Shown here in pieces: positions 45,979 to 54,837 of a stretch of DNA of 64,000 nt. The position numbers were made by a program, and so were the translations under genes. The DNA is taken from contig NZ_FCNX02000016.1 of NCBI RefSeq assembly GCF_001544835.2, positions 62,001 to 126,000 on the forward strand, read 5' to 3'. Positions within the stretch are counted from its first letter, which is position 1. The number at the start of each line of letters is the position of its first letter. The DNA is from Caballeronia fortuita. GTDB taxonomy: Bacteria > Pseudomonadota > Gammaproteobacteria > Burkholderiales > Burkholderiaceae. The notes beneath the pieces are model-generated. The model did no database searches. It was given only the letters and a program-made list of their open reading frames with translations, and was not told the DNA's origin.

Positions 45979-47217
45979 TTAAGCGGAATGTCGTTTGCGA
46001 TAGCCGTCGAGGAAACGCGCGATGCGGTTGATCGAATCCGCGAGGTCGTCGACGTTCGGCAGGAAAACCACGCGGAAATGATCCGGCGTCGGCCAGTTGA
46101 AGCCCGTACCTTGCACGAGCAGCACGCGCTCTTCGAGCAGGAGGTCGGTGATGAACTGCTGATCGTCCTGGATCGGGTACATCTTCGGGTCGAGCTTCGG
46201 GAACATGTACAGCGCGGCCTGCGGCTTCACGCAGGTGACGCCGGGAATCGCCGTGAGCATGTCGTAGGCGAGGTCGCGCTGCTTGAAGAGGCGCCCGCCC
46301 GGCACGATCAGATCGTTGATGCTCTGATAGCCGCCGAGCGCCGTCTGGATAGCGTACTGGCCGGGCACGTTCGGGCACAGGCGCATCGACGCGAGAATGC
46401 CGAGCCCTTCCAGATAGTCCTTCGCGCGGCGGCGGTTCTCTTCGATCAGGCCGGAAATGGCCATCCAGCCCGCGCGATACCCGCACGAGCGATAGCTTTT
46501 CGAGAGGCTGTTGAACGTGACCGTGATGACGTCTTCGGACAACGCGCCCATTGCCGTATGCGTCTGGCCGTCGTACACGATCTTGTCGTAGACCTCGTCG
46601 GCGAAAATGATGAGGCCGTGCTCGCGCGCGATCGCGATCAGATCGCGCAGCAGTTCGTCCGAGTACAGCGCGCCCGTGGGATTGTTCGGGTTGATGACGA
46701 CGAGCGCCTTCGTGTTCGGCGTGATTTTCGCGCGGATGTCGTCGAGATCGGGCATCCAGCCGTTGCTCTCGTCGCACATGTAGTGGCGCGGCGTGCCCGA
46801 CGAAAGGCTGACCGCGGCCGTCCAGAGCGGGTAGTCCGGGGCGGGCAGCAGCACTTCGTCGCCGTCGTTGAGAAGCGCCTGCATCGCCATGACGATCAGC
46901 TCGGACGCGCCATTGCCGATGTAGATGTCGTCCAGTTCGACGCCCGTCACGCCCTTTTGCTGCGTGTAATGCATGATCGCCTTGCGCGCGGCGAACACAC
47001 CCTTGGAATCCGAATAACCCGAGCTGCCCGGCAGATTGCGGATCATGTCCTGAATGATTTCGTCTGGCGCCTCGAAGCCGAACGGCGCCAGATTGCCGAT
47101 ATTCAACTTGATGATGCGATGGCCTTCCTCTTCGAGGCGCTTCGCGTGTTCGAGCACGGGCCCGCGAATGTCGTAGCAGACGTTTTGCAGCTTGTTGGAT
47201 TTGAGAATCGGTTTCAC
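45979..47217 (-). CDS. alaA: Alanine aminotransferase, AlaA family
   Basis: A 412-residue class I PLP aminotransferase. MKPILKSNKLQNVCYDIRGP matches AlaA N termini. The Asn of VVINPNNPTGALY near residue 178 contacts PLP; the PLP lysine is in SLSKSYRSCGYRAGW near 244; the substrate Arg lies in HFRVVFLP near 387. It makes alanine from pyruvate and glutamate. Start of alaA-hom-thrC; hom follows after 25 bp. Placement with threonine genes suggests shared demand rather than shared pathway. Confidence 0.92.
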   Translation of the reverse strand: MKPILKSNKLQNVCYDIRGPVLEHAKRLEEEGHRIIKLNIGNLAPFGFEAPDEIIQDMIRNLPGSSGYSDSKGVFAARKAIMHYTQQKGVTGVELDDIYIGNGASELIVMAMQALLNDGDEVLLPAPDYPLWTAAVSLSSGTPRHYMCDESNGWMPDLDDIRAKITPNTKALVVINPNNPTGALYSDELLRDLIAIAREHGLIIFADEVYDKIVYDGQTHTAMGALSEDVITVTFNSLSKSYRSCGYRAGWMAISGLIEENRRRAKDYLEGLGILASMRLCPNVPGQYAIQTALGGYQSINDLIVPGGRLFKQRDLAYDMLTAIPGVTCVKPQAALYMFPKLDPKMYPIQDDQQFITDLLLEERVLLVQGTGFNWPTPDHFRVVFLPNVDDLADSINRIARFLDGYRKRHSA

Positions 47218-47545
47218 GGCTGGCGCTCTGGGTCGGGTGTGAATGCGGACTGGTGTTTTCGTGATGCCGGTCAGGTGCGTTTTGGTGTTTCGAAGTGTCG
47301 GACGGCGCGCCGCGTACGGGCCGCGAACGGACGTGCCGATTTGAACCGAGGTGAAACCTGAAGGCGGCTCGCCCGGACGACTCGCGCCATCCCGAGCGCC
47401 GAACGATGCATTTTAGACGCCGTGCCAGGTAAGGCACGGGCGATGCGGACCGGATTGCGTGTCGGAGGCGGCTTGTGGCGGCACGCGAGCGCAACGGGCG
47501 GCGCACGAGCGAGCCCGGCAGCCAAAAAGTTATAATTTACTGATT
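47218..47545. other. Divergent promoter region between alaA and the DUF498 locus
   Basis: 328 bp with no supported gene. It holds TATAAT at 47531-47536 on the plus strand, just before a small ORF, and the palindrome GTGCC-AGGTAA-GGCAC near 47419-47434 close to a minus-strand TAAAAT that may belong to alaA. I find no TTGACA-like -35 at the right distance from TATAAT. Confidence 0.4.
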
Positions 47546-47653
47546 ATGGCTCAGTTCCGCAATGCACCAATCGAACGCGCCGGAATGGGCGCAGACGGTG
47601 TTGCACAGGCGCACCGGGCCCTTCACTTTCCCTTTGCCGGATCATTGTTTTGA
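47546..47653 (+). CDS. Possible 35-codon upstream ORF coupled to the DUF498 gene
   Basis: ATG 47546 opens a 35-residue frame (MAQFRNAPIERAGMGADGVA...) ending in TGA 47651-47653, which overlaps the TTG start of the next gene (TTGA). A TATAAT at 47531-47536 would place the transcript start within a few bases of this ATG, so it could be leaderless. The peptide has no recognised motif. Evidence is positional only. Confidence 0.35.
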   Translation: MAQFRNAPIERAGMGADGVAQAHRALHFPFAGSLF

Positions 47654-48024
47654 AACTGCACCAGGAATCCAATAACGCGCTCAATACCATCACGAGCTAC
47701 GGAGACGGTTTCGTGGCGATCAATCTCGAAAGGCACGAAGGCAGCGTGATCGTCATGCCGGAAGCGCCCGTCGCGGCTTGGCCGGTGTCGTCGTTCGAGG
47801 CGCTTACGCCCGAGCACTTCGAGGCGCTCGTTCAGGCGGCGCCGGAAGTGGTGATCTTCGGCAGCGGCTCGCGGCTGCGCTTTCCGCATCCGCGTCTCAC
47901 GGCGCAATTGGCAAAGCATCGCATCGGTGTCGAGACGATGGATTTCGGCGCGGCGTGCCGCACGTACAACATTCTGATGTCCGAAGGCCGGCGCGTGGCC
48001 GCCGCGCTGCTGATCGAGGCCTGA
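47650..48024 (+). CDS. Mth938/DUF498 domain protein
   Basis: A 124-residue single-domain protein of the Mth938 family (PF04430). It starts at TTG 47650 (MKLHQESNNALNTITSYGDGF), matching relatives' N termini. Later landmarks are EVVIFGSGSRLRFP near 76 and GVETMDFGAACRTYNILMSEGRRVAAALL near 93. The mitochondrial homologue NDUFAF3 assembles respiratory complex I; the bacterial role is not established. No Shine-Dalgarno sequence precedes the TTG, which fits translational coupling to the ORF just upstream. It is followed by a 368-bp gap and the arn operon. Confidence 0.85.
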   Translation: MKLHQESNNALNTITSYGDGFVAINLERHEGSVIVMPEAPVAAWPVSSFEALTPEHFEALVQAAPEVVIFGSGSRLRFPHPRLTAQLAKHRIGVETMDFGAACRTYNILMSEGRRVAAALLIEA

Positions 48025-48134
48025 GATCGCCAGCGCGATGCCCGGCAGCGCCGCAAGAGCCAAGGCAACGCTAAGGAAGCGCTGGCAGACTCCCGCCGCC
48101 TGTCCGATTCCGGCGCGCGCCGATGCCTGACCTG

Positions 48135-48210
48135 CGTCAAATTTGACGAATGCCCGCCAGCCGTGCGCTACACTCCCGCCCGGCGTCCGTCTTTGCGGGA
48201 CACGCCGGGC
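48135..48210 (+). promoter_or_regulatory. Palindrome, -10 element and leader hairpin upstream of arnT
   Basis: The 368-bp gap before arnT holds a perfect 14-bp palindrome CGTCAAATTTGACG (48135-48148), a TACACT -10-like hexamer (48169-48174), and a 9-bp-arm hairpin GCCCGGCGT (48178-48186) / ACGCCGGGC (48202-48210) that would form at the very 5' end of the transcript. The TTGACG half of the palindrome could serve as -35 but the spacing is 20 bp, longer than optimal. This implies a leader of about 210 nt before arnT. Nothing else is recognisable in 48025-48392. Confidence 0.45.
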
Positions 48211-48392
48211 GCGGCGCATCGGACGGGCATTCGCCGGAATGGTGCCGGTAACGCGCCAAGCGTGCGCAATCGCGCGAACTTGCATCGGAAATGCGTGCCT
48301 GAGCATGCGCGCGGCCCGCACGCCTTGCGCGCACCCATCGCTCATTTCGTTTCATTAGCGCCGCGCATTGCGGCATCGGACAGGTCGACTTC

Positions 48393-50066
48393 ATGAACGA
48401 TACGCCTACCCGGCTACCGCTCACGCGTCTTTCGCTCATTCTTCTCGTACTCGCGCTCGCGATCGTCTGGTTCGCGCCGCTCGGTTTTCGCCATCTCGTG
48501 CCGAGCGACGAAGGCCGGTACGCCGAAATGGCGCGCGAGATGTTCGTGACCGGCGACTGGATCACGCCGCGCTACAACGGCTACAAATATTTCGAGAAGC
48601 CGCCGCTGCAAACCTGGGCGAACGCGCTCACCTTCGCGTGGTTCGGCATCGGCGAATGGCAGGCGCGGCTCTACACGGCGCTCACGGGTTTCGCGGGCGT
48701 GCTGCTCGTCGGCTATACCGGCACGCGCGTGTTCAACGCGATGACCGGCTTCGCCGCCGCCGTCATCCTCGCGACGTGCCCGTACTGGAACCTGATGGGC
48801 CACTTCAACACGCTCGACATGGGCCTGTCGTTCTGGATGCAGCTGACGCTGTGCGCGCTCCTGCTCGCGCAGCGCCCAGGCTTGCCCACGCGCGAGGTGC
48901 GCCTCTGGATGTGGCTCTGCTGGGCGGGAATGGGCGCCGCGGTGCTTTCGAAGGGCCTCGTCGGGCTGATCCTGCCGGGCGCGGTGCTCGTGCTGTACTC
49001 GATCGTCGCGCGCGACTGGGCGCTCTGGAAGCGGCTCTATATCGGCAGCGGGCTGATCGTCTTCCTGATCGTCACCGGCCCGTGGTTCGCGCTCGTGCAG
49101 ATGAAGAACCCCGAGTTCTTCGACTTCTTCTTCATCGTCCAGCAATTCAAGCGCTATCTGACGCCCGAGCAGAATCGCCCCGGCGCGTTCTATTACTTCG
49201 TGCCGGTGCTGATCGTCGGATTCCTGCCGTGGCTGTCGATCGCGTTTCAAAGCGTGCGCCACGGCCTGAAAACGCCGCGCCAGCCCAACGGCTTCGCGCC
49301 GGTCACGATGCTGCTGATCTGGTCGGCGTTCATTTTCCTGTTCTTCAGCGCGTCGCACTCGAAGCTCATTTCCTACGTCCTGCCGATTGCGCCCGCGCTC
49401 GCGCTCGTCCTCGCGCTTTATTTGCCGTCGTTGACGAAGGCGCAGTACCGCAGGCATCTGATCGGCTATGCGGTGTTTCTGATCGCCGCGGCGTTCGGCG
49501 CGATCTTCATCGGCCGGGCGGGCAGCGCCAACACGCCGAACGCGCTGTATCGGGAATTTCAGATCTGGGTCTACGCGGGCCTCGGCGTTGCGTTTGCCGT
49601 GACGATTCTCGCGCTCTGGCTGAACCGCCGCAGCGTGCTCGCGGGCGCCGCGGGCCTCGGCGCAGCGTGGCTGCTGCTCGGCACGATCGCGGGTTCGGGC
49701 CACGACGTCTTCGGCACGCAGAGTTCCGGCGTGCCGCTCGTGCCGGCCGTCAAGGCCGCGATGGCGAAGCTGCCGCCCGACACGCCGTTCTATTCGATCG
49801 CGAAGCTCGATCACACGATGCCCTTCTACCTCGGCCACACGATGATCATGGTCGGCGAAGCCGACGAGCTGACGTTCGGCGTGCAAACCGAGCCGCAGAA
49901 ATGGGTGCCGAGCATCGACGAGTGGATCCGTCGATGGGACGCCGAACATTACGCGCTCGCGCTGATGCCGCCGTCCCGCTACGACGAACTCATGGCACGC
50001 CACGTCCCGATGCAGCTCATCGCGCGCGACGAACGCCGTGTAATCGTCGAGAAGCCACAGCCGTGA
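48393..50066 (+). CDS. arnT: Lipid A 4-amino-4-deoxy-L-arabinose transferase ArnT
   Basis: A 557-residue GT-C glycosyltransferase that moves L-Ara4N from undecaprenyl phosphate to lipid A on the periplasmic face, lowering affinity for polymyxin. It has about twelve TM helices and the conserved first periplasmic loop PSDEGRYAEMAREM near residues 37-50 with the key acidic residue, and KYFEKPPLQTW near 65-75. Length matches E. coli ArnT (550). It starts the operon; the SMR gene follows after 97 bp. Confidence 0.93.
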   Translation: MNDTPTRLPLTRLSLILLVLALAIVWFAPLGFRHLVPSDEGRYAEMAREMFVTGDWITPRYNGYKYFEKPPLQTWANALTFAWFGIGEWQARLYTALTGFAGVLLVGYTGTRVFNAMTGFAAAVILATCPYWNLMGHFNTLDMGLSFWMQLTLCALLLAQRPGLPTREVRLWMWLCWAGMGAAVLSKGLVGLILPGAVLVLYSIVARDWALWKRLYIGSGLIVFLIVTGPWFALVQMKNPEFFDFFFIVQQFKRYLTPEQNRPGAFYYFVPVLIVGFLPWLSIAFQSVRHGLKTPRQPNGFAPVTMLLIWSAFIFLFFSASHSKLISYVLPIAPALALVLALYLPSLTKAQYRRHLIGYAVFLIAAAFGAIFIGRAGSANTPNALYREFQIWVYAGLGVAFAVTILALWLNRRSVLAGAAGLGAAWLLLGTIAGSGHDVFGTQSSGVPLVPAVKAAMAKLPPDTPFYSIAKLDHTMPFYLGHTMIMVGEADELTFGVQTEPQKWVPSIDEWIRRWDAEHYALALMPPSRYDELMARHVPMQLIARDERRVIVEKPQP

Positions 50067-50163
50067 GCAGCGCCGCTTACCTTCCCGGCAATGCTGCGGC
50101 GCACGAGCGTTCGGCATTCCGGGATGAACCGAGTATCCTTGTTTCGCATTTGAAAAACGCGCG

Positions 50164-50535
50164 ATGAACCCGATTTCCTTTATTTGCATCGTCATCGGCG
50201 TATCGTTGAACGCATGCGCCCAGCTCCTGCTCAAAGCCGGCGTGAACGCGGTGGGCCATTTCGACATGACGCCCGCCAACATTCTGCCGGTCGGCATCAA
50301 GATCGCGACGCAATGGCCGATCATCGGCGGCCTCGCGTGCTATGTGCTGAGCGTCGTCGTGTGGATCGTCGGGCTGTCGCGCGTGGATGTGTCGATCGCC
50401 TATCCGATGCTCTCGCTCGGCTACGTCGTCAACGCGTTCGCCGCGTGGTACCTGTTCGGCGAAGTACTGTCGATGCAGCGGCTCATCGGCATCGGCATCA
50501 TTCTGATCGGCGTCGTGGTGCTCGCGCGCGGCTGA
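50164..50535 (+). CDS. SMR-type flippase subunit (ArnE/ArnF-like)
   Basis: A 123-residue, four-TM protein of the small multidrug resistance/EamA class (FICIVIGVSLNACAQLLLKAGV, then TM segments near 55-75, 80-100 and 105-122). Its place between arnT and arnB points to flipping of undecaprenyl-phosphate L-Ara4N. E. coli uses two subunits, ArnE and ArnF, as a heterodimer; only one such gene exists here, so it may work as a homodimer or with a distant partner. Confidence 0.82.
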   Translation: MNPISFICIVIGVSLNACAQLLLKAGVNAVGHFDMTPANILPVGIKIATQWPIIGGLACYVLSVVVWIVGLSRVDVSIAYPMLSLGYVVNAFAAWYLFGEVLSMQRLIGIGIILIGVVVLARG

Positions 50536-50577
50536 TTCGCGCAACCGGATCCATTCAATCTTTTAAACGCCTAATCC

Positions 50578-51735
50578 ATGACTGAAACAAAGCGGCCGTT
50601 CCTGCCTTTCGTGAAGCCGGACATCGACGAAGAAACCATTCAGGGTGTGGTCGAGGTGCTGCGCTCCGGCTGGATCACGACCGGCCCGCAGAACCAGCAG
50701 TTCGAGGCCGAGTTGTCGGCTTTCGTGGGCGGCCGCCCGGTGCGCGCGTTCAACTCAGGCACCTGCACGATGGAGATCGGCTTGCGGATCGCGGGCGTCG
50801 GCGCGGGCGACGAAGTCATCACCACGCCGATGACCTGGGTGTCGACCGCCAACGTGATCCTCGAAGTGGGCGCGACGCCGGTGTTCGTCGATATCGACCC
50901 GGCGACGCGCAACATCGACTTGAGCCTGCTCGAACGCGCGATCACGCCGAAAACGAAGGCCATCATGCCGGTCTATCTGGCGGGTCTGCCCGTCGACATG
51001 GACAAGCTCTACGAGATCGCGCGCGCCCACGAGCTGCGCGTGATCGAAGATGCCGCGCAGGCGTTCGGCTCGAGCTGGAACGGCAAGCGTATCGGCGCGA
51101 TCGGCGATATCGTGTCGTTCAGCTTCCACGCGAACAAGAACGTGACGTCGATCGAAGGCGGCGCGCTCGTCCTGAACGACGAGGACGAAGCCGAACTCGC
51201 GCGCAAGTACCGGCTCCAGGGCATCACGCGCACGGGCTTCGACGGCATGGACTGCGACGTGCTCGGCGGAAAGTACAACCTGACGGATGTGGCGGCGCGC
51301 GTCGGGCTCGGCTCGCTGCGCAAGACCGAAGCCATCACGGAACAGCGCCGGCAACTCGCGCGCCTCTATTTCGATGCCTTCGAAGGCGGCGCGGCGGTGA
51401 AGCTCGGCGTCGGCCTGCCGGTCGAGAACTTCACGGACCACAACTGGCACATGTTCCAGATCGCGCTGCCGCTGGACAAGCTCCGGCTCACGCGCGCGGA
51501 ATTCATGGCGCAACTGAAGGAGCGCCAGGTCGGCAGCGGCATTCACTATCCGGCGCTGCATCTCTTCACGCTGTATCGCGCGCGCGGTTTCAAGGAAGGC
51601 ATGTTCCCGCACGCGGAGCGGTATGGCGCGTCGAACGTGACGCTGCCGCTCTTTCCGGGCATGAGCGCCGAAGACGTGACGCACGTCGTGAAATCGATCG
51701 ACGAAATCTGCGAGCAGTTCGGACATAACGGCTAA
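50578..51735 (+). CDS. arnB: UDP-4-amino-4-deoxy-L-arabinose--oxoglutarate aminotransferase ArnB
   Basis: A 385-residue DegT/DnrJ/EryC1/StrS aminotransferase. The cofactor segment is FNSGTCTMEIGLRI near 60, the Asp that contacts the PLP ring is in VIEDAAQAFGS near 155-165, and the PLP Lys is in SFHANKNVTSIEGGAL near 181-196. It converts UDP-L-Ara4O to UDP-L-Ara4N. Length matches ArnB (379-385). 42 bp after the SMR gene and 29 bp before arnC. Confidence 0.94.
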   Translation: MTETKRPFLPFVKPDIDEETIQGVVEVLRSGWITTGPQNQQFEAELSAFVGGRPVRAFNSGTCTMEIGLRIAGVGAGDEVITTPMTWVSTANVILEVGATPVFVDIDPATRNIDLSLLERAITPKTKAIMPVYLAGLPVDMDKLYEIARAHELRVIEDAAQAFGSSWNGKRIGAIGDIVSFSFHANKNVTSIEGGALVLNDEDEAELARKYRLQGITRTGFDGMDCDVLGGKYNLTDVAARVGLGSLRKTEAITEQRRQLARLYFDAFEGGAAVKLGVGLPVENFTDHNWHMFQIALPLDKLRLTRAEFMAQLKERQVGSGIHYPALHLFTLYRARGFKEGMFPHAERYGASNVTLPLFPGMSAEDVTHVVKSIDEICEQFGHNG

Positions 51736-51764
51736 CACGGACCATCAAGGACAACCAGCGCAAC

Positions 51765-52802
51765 ATGAGTCAAATGGATTTTCCGGCGACGTCGCCCGAG
51801 CTTTCGGTGATCATTCCGGTCTACAACGAGGAGGACGGCCTGGCCGCCCTTTTCCAGCGCCTCTATCCGGCGCTCGATGCGCTCGGCGCGTCGTACGAGG
51901 TGATCTTCATCAACGACGGCAGCCGCGACAAATCGGCCGCGCTGCTCGCGCAGCAATTCCACGTGCGGCCCGACACGACGCGCGTCATTCTGCTCAACGG
52001 CAACTACGGCCAGCACATGGCGATTCTCGCGGGCTTCGAGCAGTCGCGCGGCGAGATCGTCGTGACGCTCGACGCCGACCTGCAGAATCCGCCCGAGGAG
52101 ATCGGCAAGCTCGTCGGCAAGATGCGCGAGGGCTACGACTACGTCGGCACGATCCGCCAGCAGCGGCAGGACAGCCTGTGGCGCAAGAAGGCGTCGCGCG
52201 CGATGAACCGTCTGCGCGAGCGCATCACGAAGATCAAGATGACCGACCAGGGCTGCATGCTGCGCGCGTACAGCCGCCATATCATCGATACCATCAACCG
52301 CTGCGGCGAGATCAACACGTTCATTCCCGCGCTCGCCTACACGTTCGCGCAGAACCCGATCGAAGTCGATGTCGCGCACGAAGAGCGTTTCGCGGGCGAA
52401 TCGAAATATTCGCTCTACAGCCTGATTCGCCTGAACTTCGATCTCGTCACCGGCTTTTCAGTCGTGCCGCTGCAGTGGCTGTCGTTCATCGGCGTGATCT
52501 TGTCGGTCGGCTCGGCGGGCCTGTTCCTGCTGCTTTTGATTCGCCGCTTCATGTTCGGCGCGGAAGTCCAGGGTGTGTTCACCCTCTTCGCCATCACGTT
52601 CTTCATGCTCGGCGTCATCATCTTCGCGCTCGGGCTGCTCGGCGAATATATCGGGCGCATTTATCAGCAGGTGCGCGCGCGGCCACGCTATCTCGTGCAG
52701 ACGATCCTCGAACAGCGCGATGGGCTCTCGGTCGCCGCGCGGCCGCTGCAGGATTCGGTGCAGCAGATCGTCGCCGTCACGCGCGAGGAGAGCGACCGAT
52801 GA
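51765..52802 (+). CDS. arnC: Undecaprenyl-phosphate 4-deoxy-4-formamido-L-arabinose transferase ArnC
   Basis: A 345-residue GT2-family membrane glycosyltransferase. The N-terminal catalytic part has SVIIPVYNEEDGL near 16, the DXD-type VTLDADLQNPPEE near 101-113 and QHMAILAGFEQ near 83; two TM helices lie near 235-255 and 270-295, followed by a C-terminal cytosolic tail. It transfers Ara4FN to undecaprenyl phosphate. AAGGA at 51747-51751 is its ribosome site. Its stop overlaps the next start (ATGA). Confidence 0.94.
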   Translation: MSQMDFPATSPELSVIIPVYNEEDGLAALFQRLYPALDALGASYEVIFINDGSRDKSAALLAQQFHVRPDTTRVILLNGNYGQHMAILAGFEQSRGEIVVTLDADLQNPPEEIGKLVGKMREGYDYVGTIRQQRQDSLWRKKASRAMNRLRERITKIKMTDQGCMLRAYSRHIIDTINRCGEINTFIPALAYTFAQNPIEVDVAHEERFAGESKYSLYSLIRLNFDLVTGFSVVPLQWLSFIGVILSVGSAGLFLLLLIRRFMFGAEVQGVFTLFAITFFMLGVIIFALGLLGEYIGRIYQQVRARPRYLVQTILEQRDGLSVAARPLQDSVQQIVAVTREESDR

Positions 52803-53785
52803 AACCGCGCGCGGTCGTCTTCGCCTATCACAACGTCGGCGTGCGCTGTCTGCAAGTGCTGCTCGCGCGCGGCGTCGATGTCGCGCTCGTCGTCACCCAC
52901 GAAGACAGCGCAAGCGAGAACATCTGGTTCGGCAGCGTCGCGCAGGTCGCGGCGGAGCACGGCATCGAAACGATCACGCCCGCCGATCCGAAATCGCCCG
53001 AGCTGTACGACATCGTCGAAAAGCTCGCGCCTGACTTCATCTTCTCGTTCTATTACCGGCACATGCTGCCCGTCGCGCTGCTTTCGCTCGCGCGGCGCGG
53101 CGCATACAACATGCACGGCTCGCTGCTGCCGAAGTATCGCGGGCGCGTGCCGACGAACTGGGCCGTCATCAACGGCGAAACCGAAACCGGCGCGACGCTG
53201 CACGAAATGGCGGAAAAGCCCGACGCCGGCGCGATTCTCGCCCAGACGCCGGTGCCGATTCTCCCCGACGATACCGCCGCGCAAGTCTTCGACAAAACGG
53301 TCGTCGCCGCCGAGCAGACACTCTGGCGCGTGCTGCCGGCGCTGCTTGCGGGCGAAGCGCCGCATCTGCCGAACGATCTGGCCGCGGGCAGCTATTACGG
53401 CGGGCGCAAGCCGGAAGATGGCCGTATCGACTGGTCGCAGCCGGCGCAGCGCGTCTACAACCTGATCCGCGCGGTCGCGCCGCCGTATCCGGGCGCATTT
53501 ACGGATGTCGGCGCGGAGCGTTTCATCGTTGCGCGCGCGCGGCTCGTGCCCGAAACGGGCGCGCCGGGCGTCTCTCCCGAAAGGCTCGGTGAGTTGCGGA
53601 GTTTGCCGCCGGGCCTGACGGTGGCGGATAATGCGCTGTTCGGCGTCTGCGGCGATGGCCGCGTCGTCGCGATCCACGAATTGCGTCATCGGCCCGCGAA
53701 CGCCGGCGCGCAATCGTCGGGCGAAGCGCGCACCGTCGATCCTTCCGAATTCAGCCGAATCACTCAATCCTCTCGTCATTCATGA
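52799..53785 (+). CDS. UDP-L-Ara4N formyltransferase (separate ArnA N-terminal domain)
   Basis: A 328-residue formyltransferase of the methionyl-tRNA formyltransferase fold. The catalytic triad region is YNMHGSLLPKYRGRVPTNW near 101-119 (Asn, His) and EKPDAGAILAQTP near 138-150 (Asp). In E. coli this is the N-terminal half of bifunctional ArnA; here it is a separate gene. Start ATG 52799 overlaps the arnC stop, and its stop overlaps the decarboxylase start (ATGA in both cases), so translation is coupled across the three genes. It formylates UDP-L-Ara4N with 10-formyl-THF. Confidence 0.92.
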   Translation: MKPRAVVFAYHNVGVRCLQVLLARGVDVALVVTHEDSASENIWFGSVAQVAAEHGIETITPADPKSPELYDIVEKLAPDFIFSFYYRHMLPVALLSLARRGAYNMHGSLLPKYRGRVPTNWAVINGETETGATLHEMAEKPDAGAILAQTPVPILPDDTAAQVFDKTVVAAEQTLWRVLPALLAGEAPHLPNDLAAGSYYGGRKPEDGRIDWSQPAQRVYNLIRAVAPPYPGAFTDVGAERFIVARARLVPETGAPGVSPERLGELRSLPPGLTVADNALFGVCGDGRVVAIHELRHRPANAGAQSSGEARTVDPSEFSRITQSSRHS

Positions 53786-54828
53786 AAAAAGTTCTGATCC
53801 TGGGTGTCAATGGCTTCATCGGCCATCACCTGTCCAAGCGCATCCTCGAAACCACCGACTGGGAAGTCTTCGGGATGGACATGCAAACCGACCGCCTGGG
53901 CGACCTCGCGAATCACGAGCGGATGCATTTCTTCGAAGGCGACATCACGATCAACAAGGAGTGGGTCGAGTATCACGTCAAGAAGTGCGACGTGATCCTG
54001 CCGCTCGTGGCCATCGCCACGCCCGCGACTTACGTGAAGCAGCCGCTGCGCGTGTTCGAGCTGGACTTCGAAGCCAATCTGCCGATCGTGCGTTCGGCCG
54101 TGAAGTACGGCAAGCATCTCGTGTTTCCGTCGACGTCCGAGGTGTACGGCATGTGCACCGACGAGCAGTTCGATCCGGAAAACTCGGTGCTCTCCTACGG
54201 CCCGATCAACAAGCCGCGCTGGATCTACGCGTGCTCGAAGCAGTTGATGGATCGCGTGATCTGGGGCTACGGCATGGAAGGCCTCAACTTCACCCTCTTC
54301 CGTCCGTTCAACTGGATCGGCCCGGGCCTCGACTCGATCTATACGCCGAAGGAAGGTTCGTCGCGCGTGGTGACGCAGTTCCTCGGGCATATCGTGCGCG
54401 GCGAGAACATCAGCCTCGTCGATGGAGGCGCGCAGAAGCGCGCGTTCACGGATATCGACGACGGCATCGGCGCGCTGATGAAGATCATCGAGAACAAGGG
54501 CGGCGTCGCGTCGGGCAAGATCTACAACATCGGCAATCCGACGAACAACTTCTCCGTGCGCGAACTGGCGAACAAGATGCTCGCGCTCGCGAACGAGTTT
54601 CCCGAGTATTCGGACAGCGCGAAGAAGGTGCAGCTCGTCGAGACCTCGTCGGGTGCGTACTACGGCAACGGTTATCAGGACGTGCAGAACCGCGTGCCGA
54701 AGATCGAGAACACGATGCAGGAACTCGGCTGGGCGCCGCAAGCCTCGATGGACGACGCGCTGCGCAAGATCTTCGAAGCTTATCGCGGCCATGTGGGCGA
54801 AGCCCGCAAGCTGGTCGAACAGTCGTAA
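53782..54828 (+). CDS. UDP-glucuronate decarboxylase (separate ArnA C-terminal domain)
   Basis: A 348-residue NAD-dependent extended SDR. The Rossmann motif is ILGVNGFIGHHL near residues 5-16, with PSTSEVYGMC near 117 and the YxxxK pair in IYACSKQLMD near 151-160. In E. coli it is fused to the formyltransferase as ArnA; here it is a separate protein of normal single-domain length. It oxidatively decarboxylates UDP-glucuronic acid to UDP-L-Ara4O. The ugd gene for its substrate is not in the window. Confidence 0.92.
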   Translation: MKKVLILGVNGFIGHHLSKRILETTDWEVFGMDMQTDRLGDLANHERMHFFEGDITINKEWVEYHVKKCDVILPLVAIATPATYVKQPLRVFELDFEANLPIVRSAVKYGKHLVFPSTSEVYGMCTDEQFDPENSVLSYGPINKPRWIYACSKQLMDRVIWGYGMEGLNFTLFRPFNWIGPGLDSIYTPKEGSSRVVTQFLGHIVRGENISLVDGGAQKRAFTDIDDGIGALMKIIENKGGVASGKIYNIGNPTNNFSVRELANKMLALANEFPEYSDSAKKVQLVETSSGAYYGNGYQDVQNRVPKIENTMQELGWAPQASMDDALRKIFEAYRGHVGEARKLVEQS

Positions 54829-54837
54829 GGCGCGCGC

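Noticed and set aside
43290..46031. 913-codon plus-strand open frame opposite thrC-hom
   Set aside because: It spans two complete minus-strand genes and their junction; such long shadows are expected from high third-position GC.
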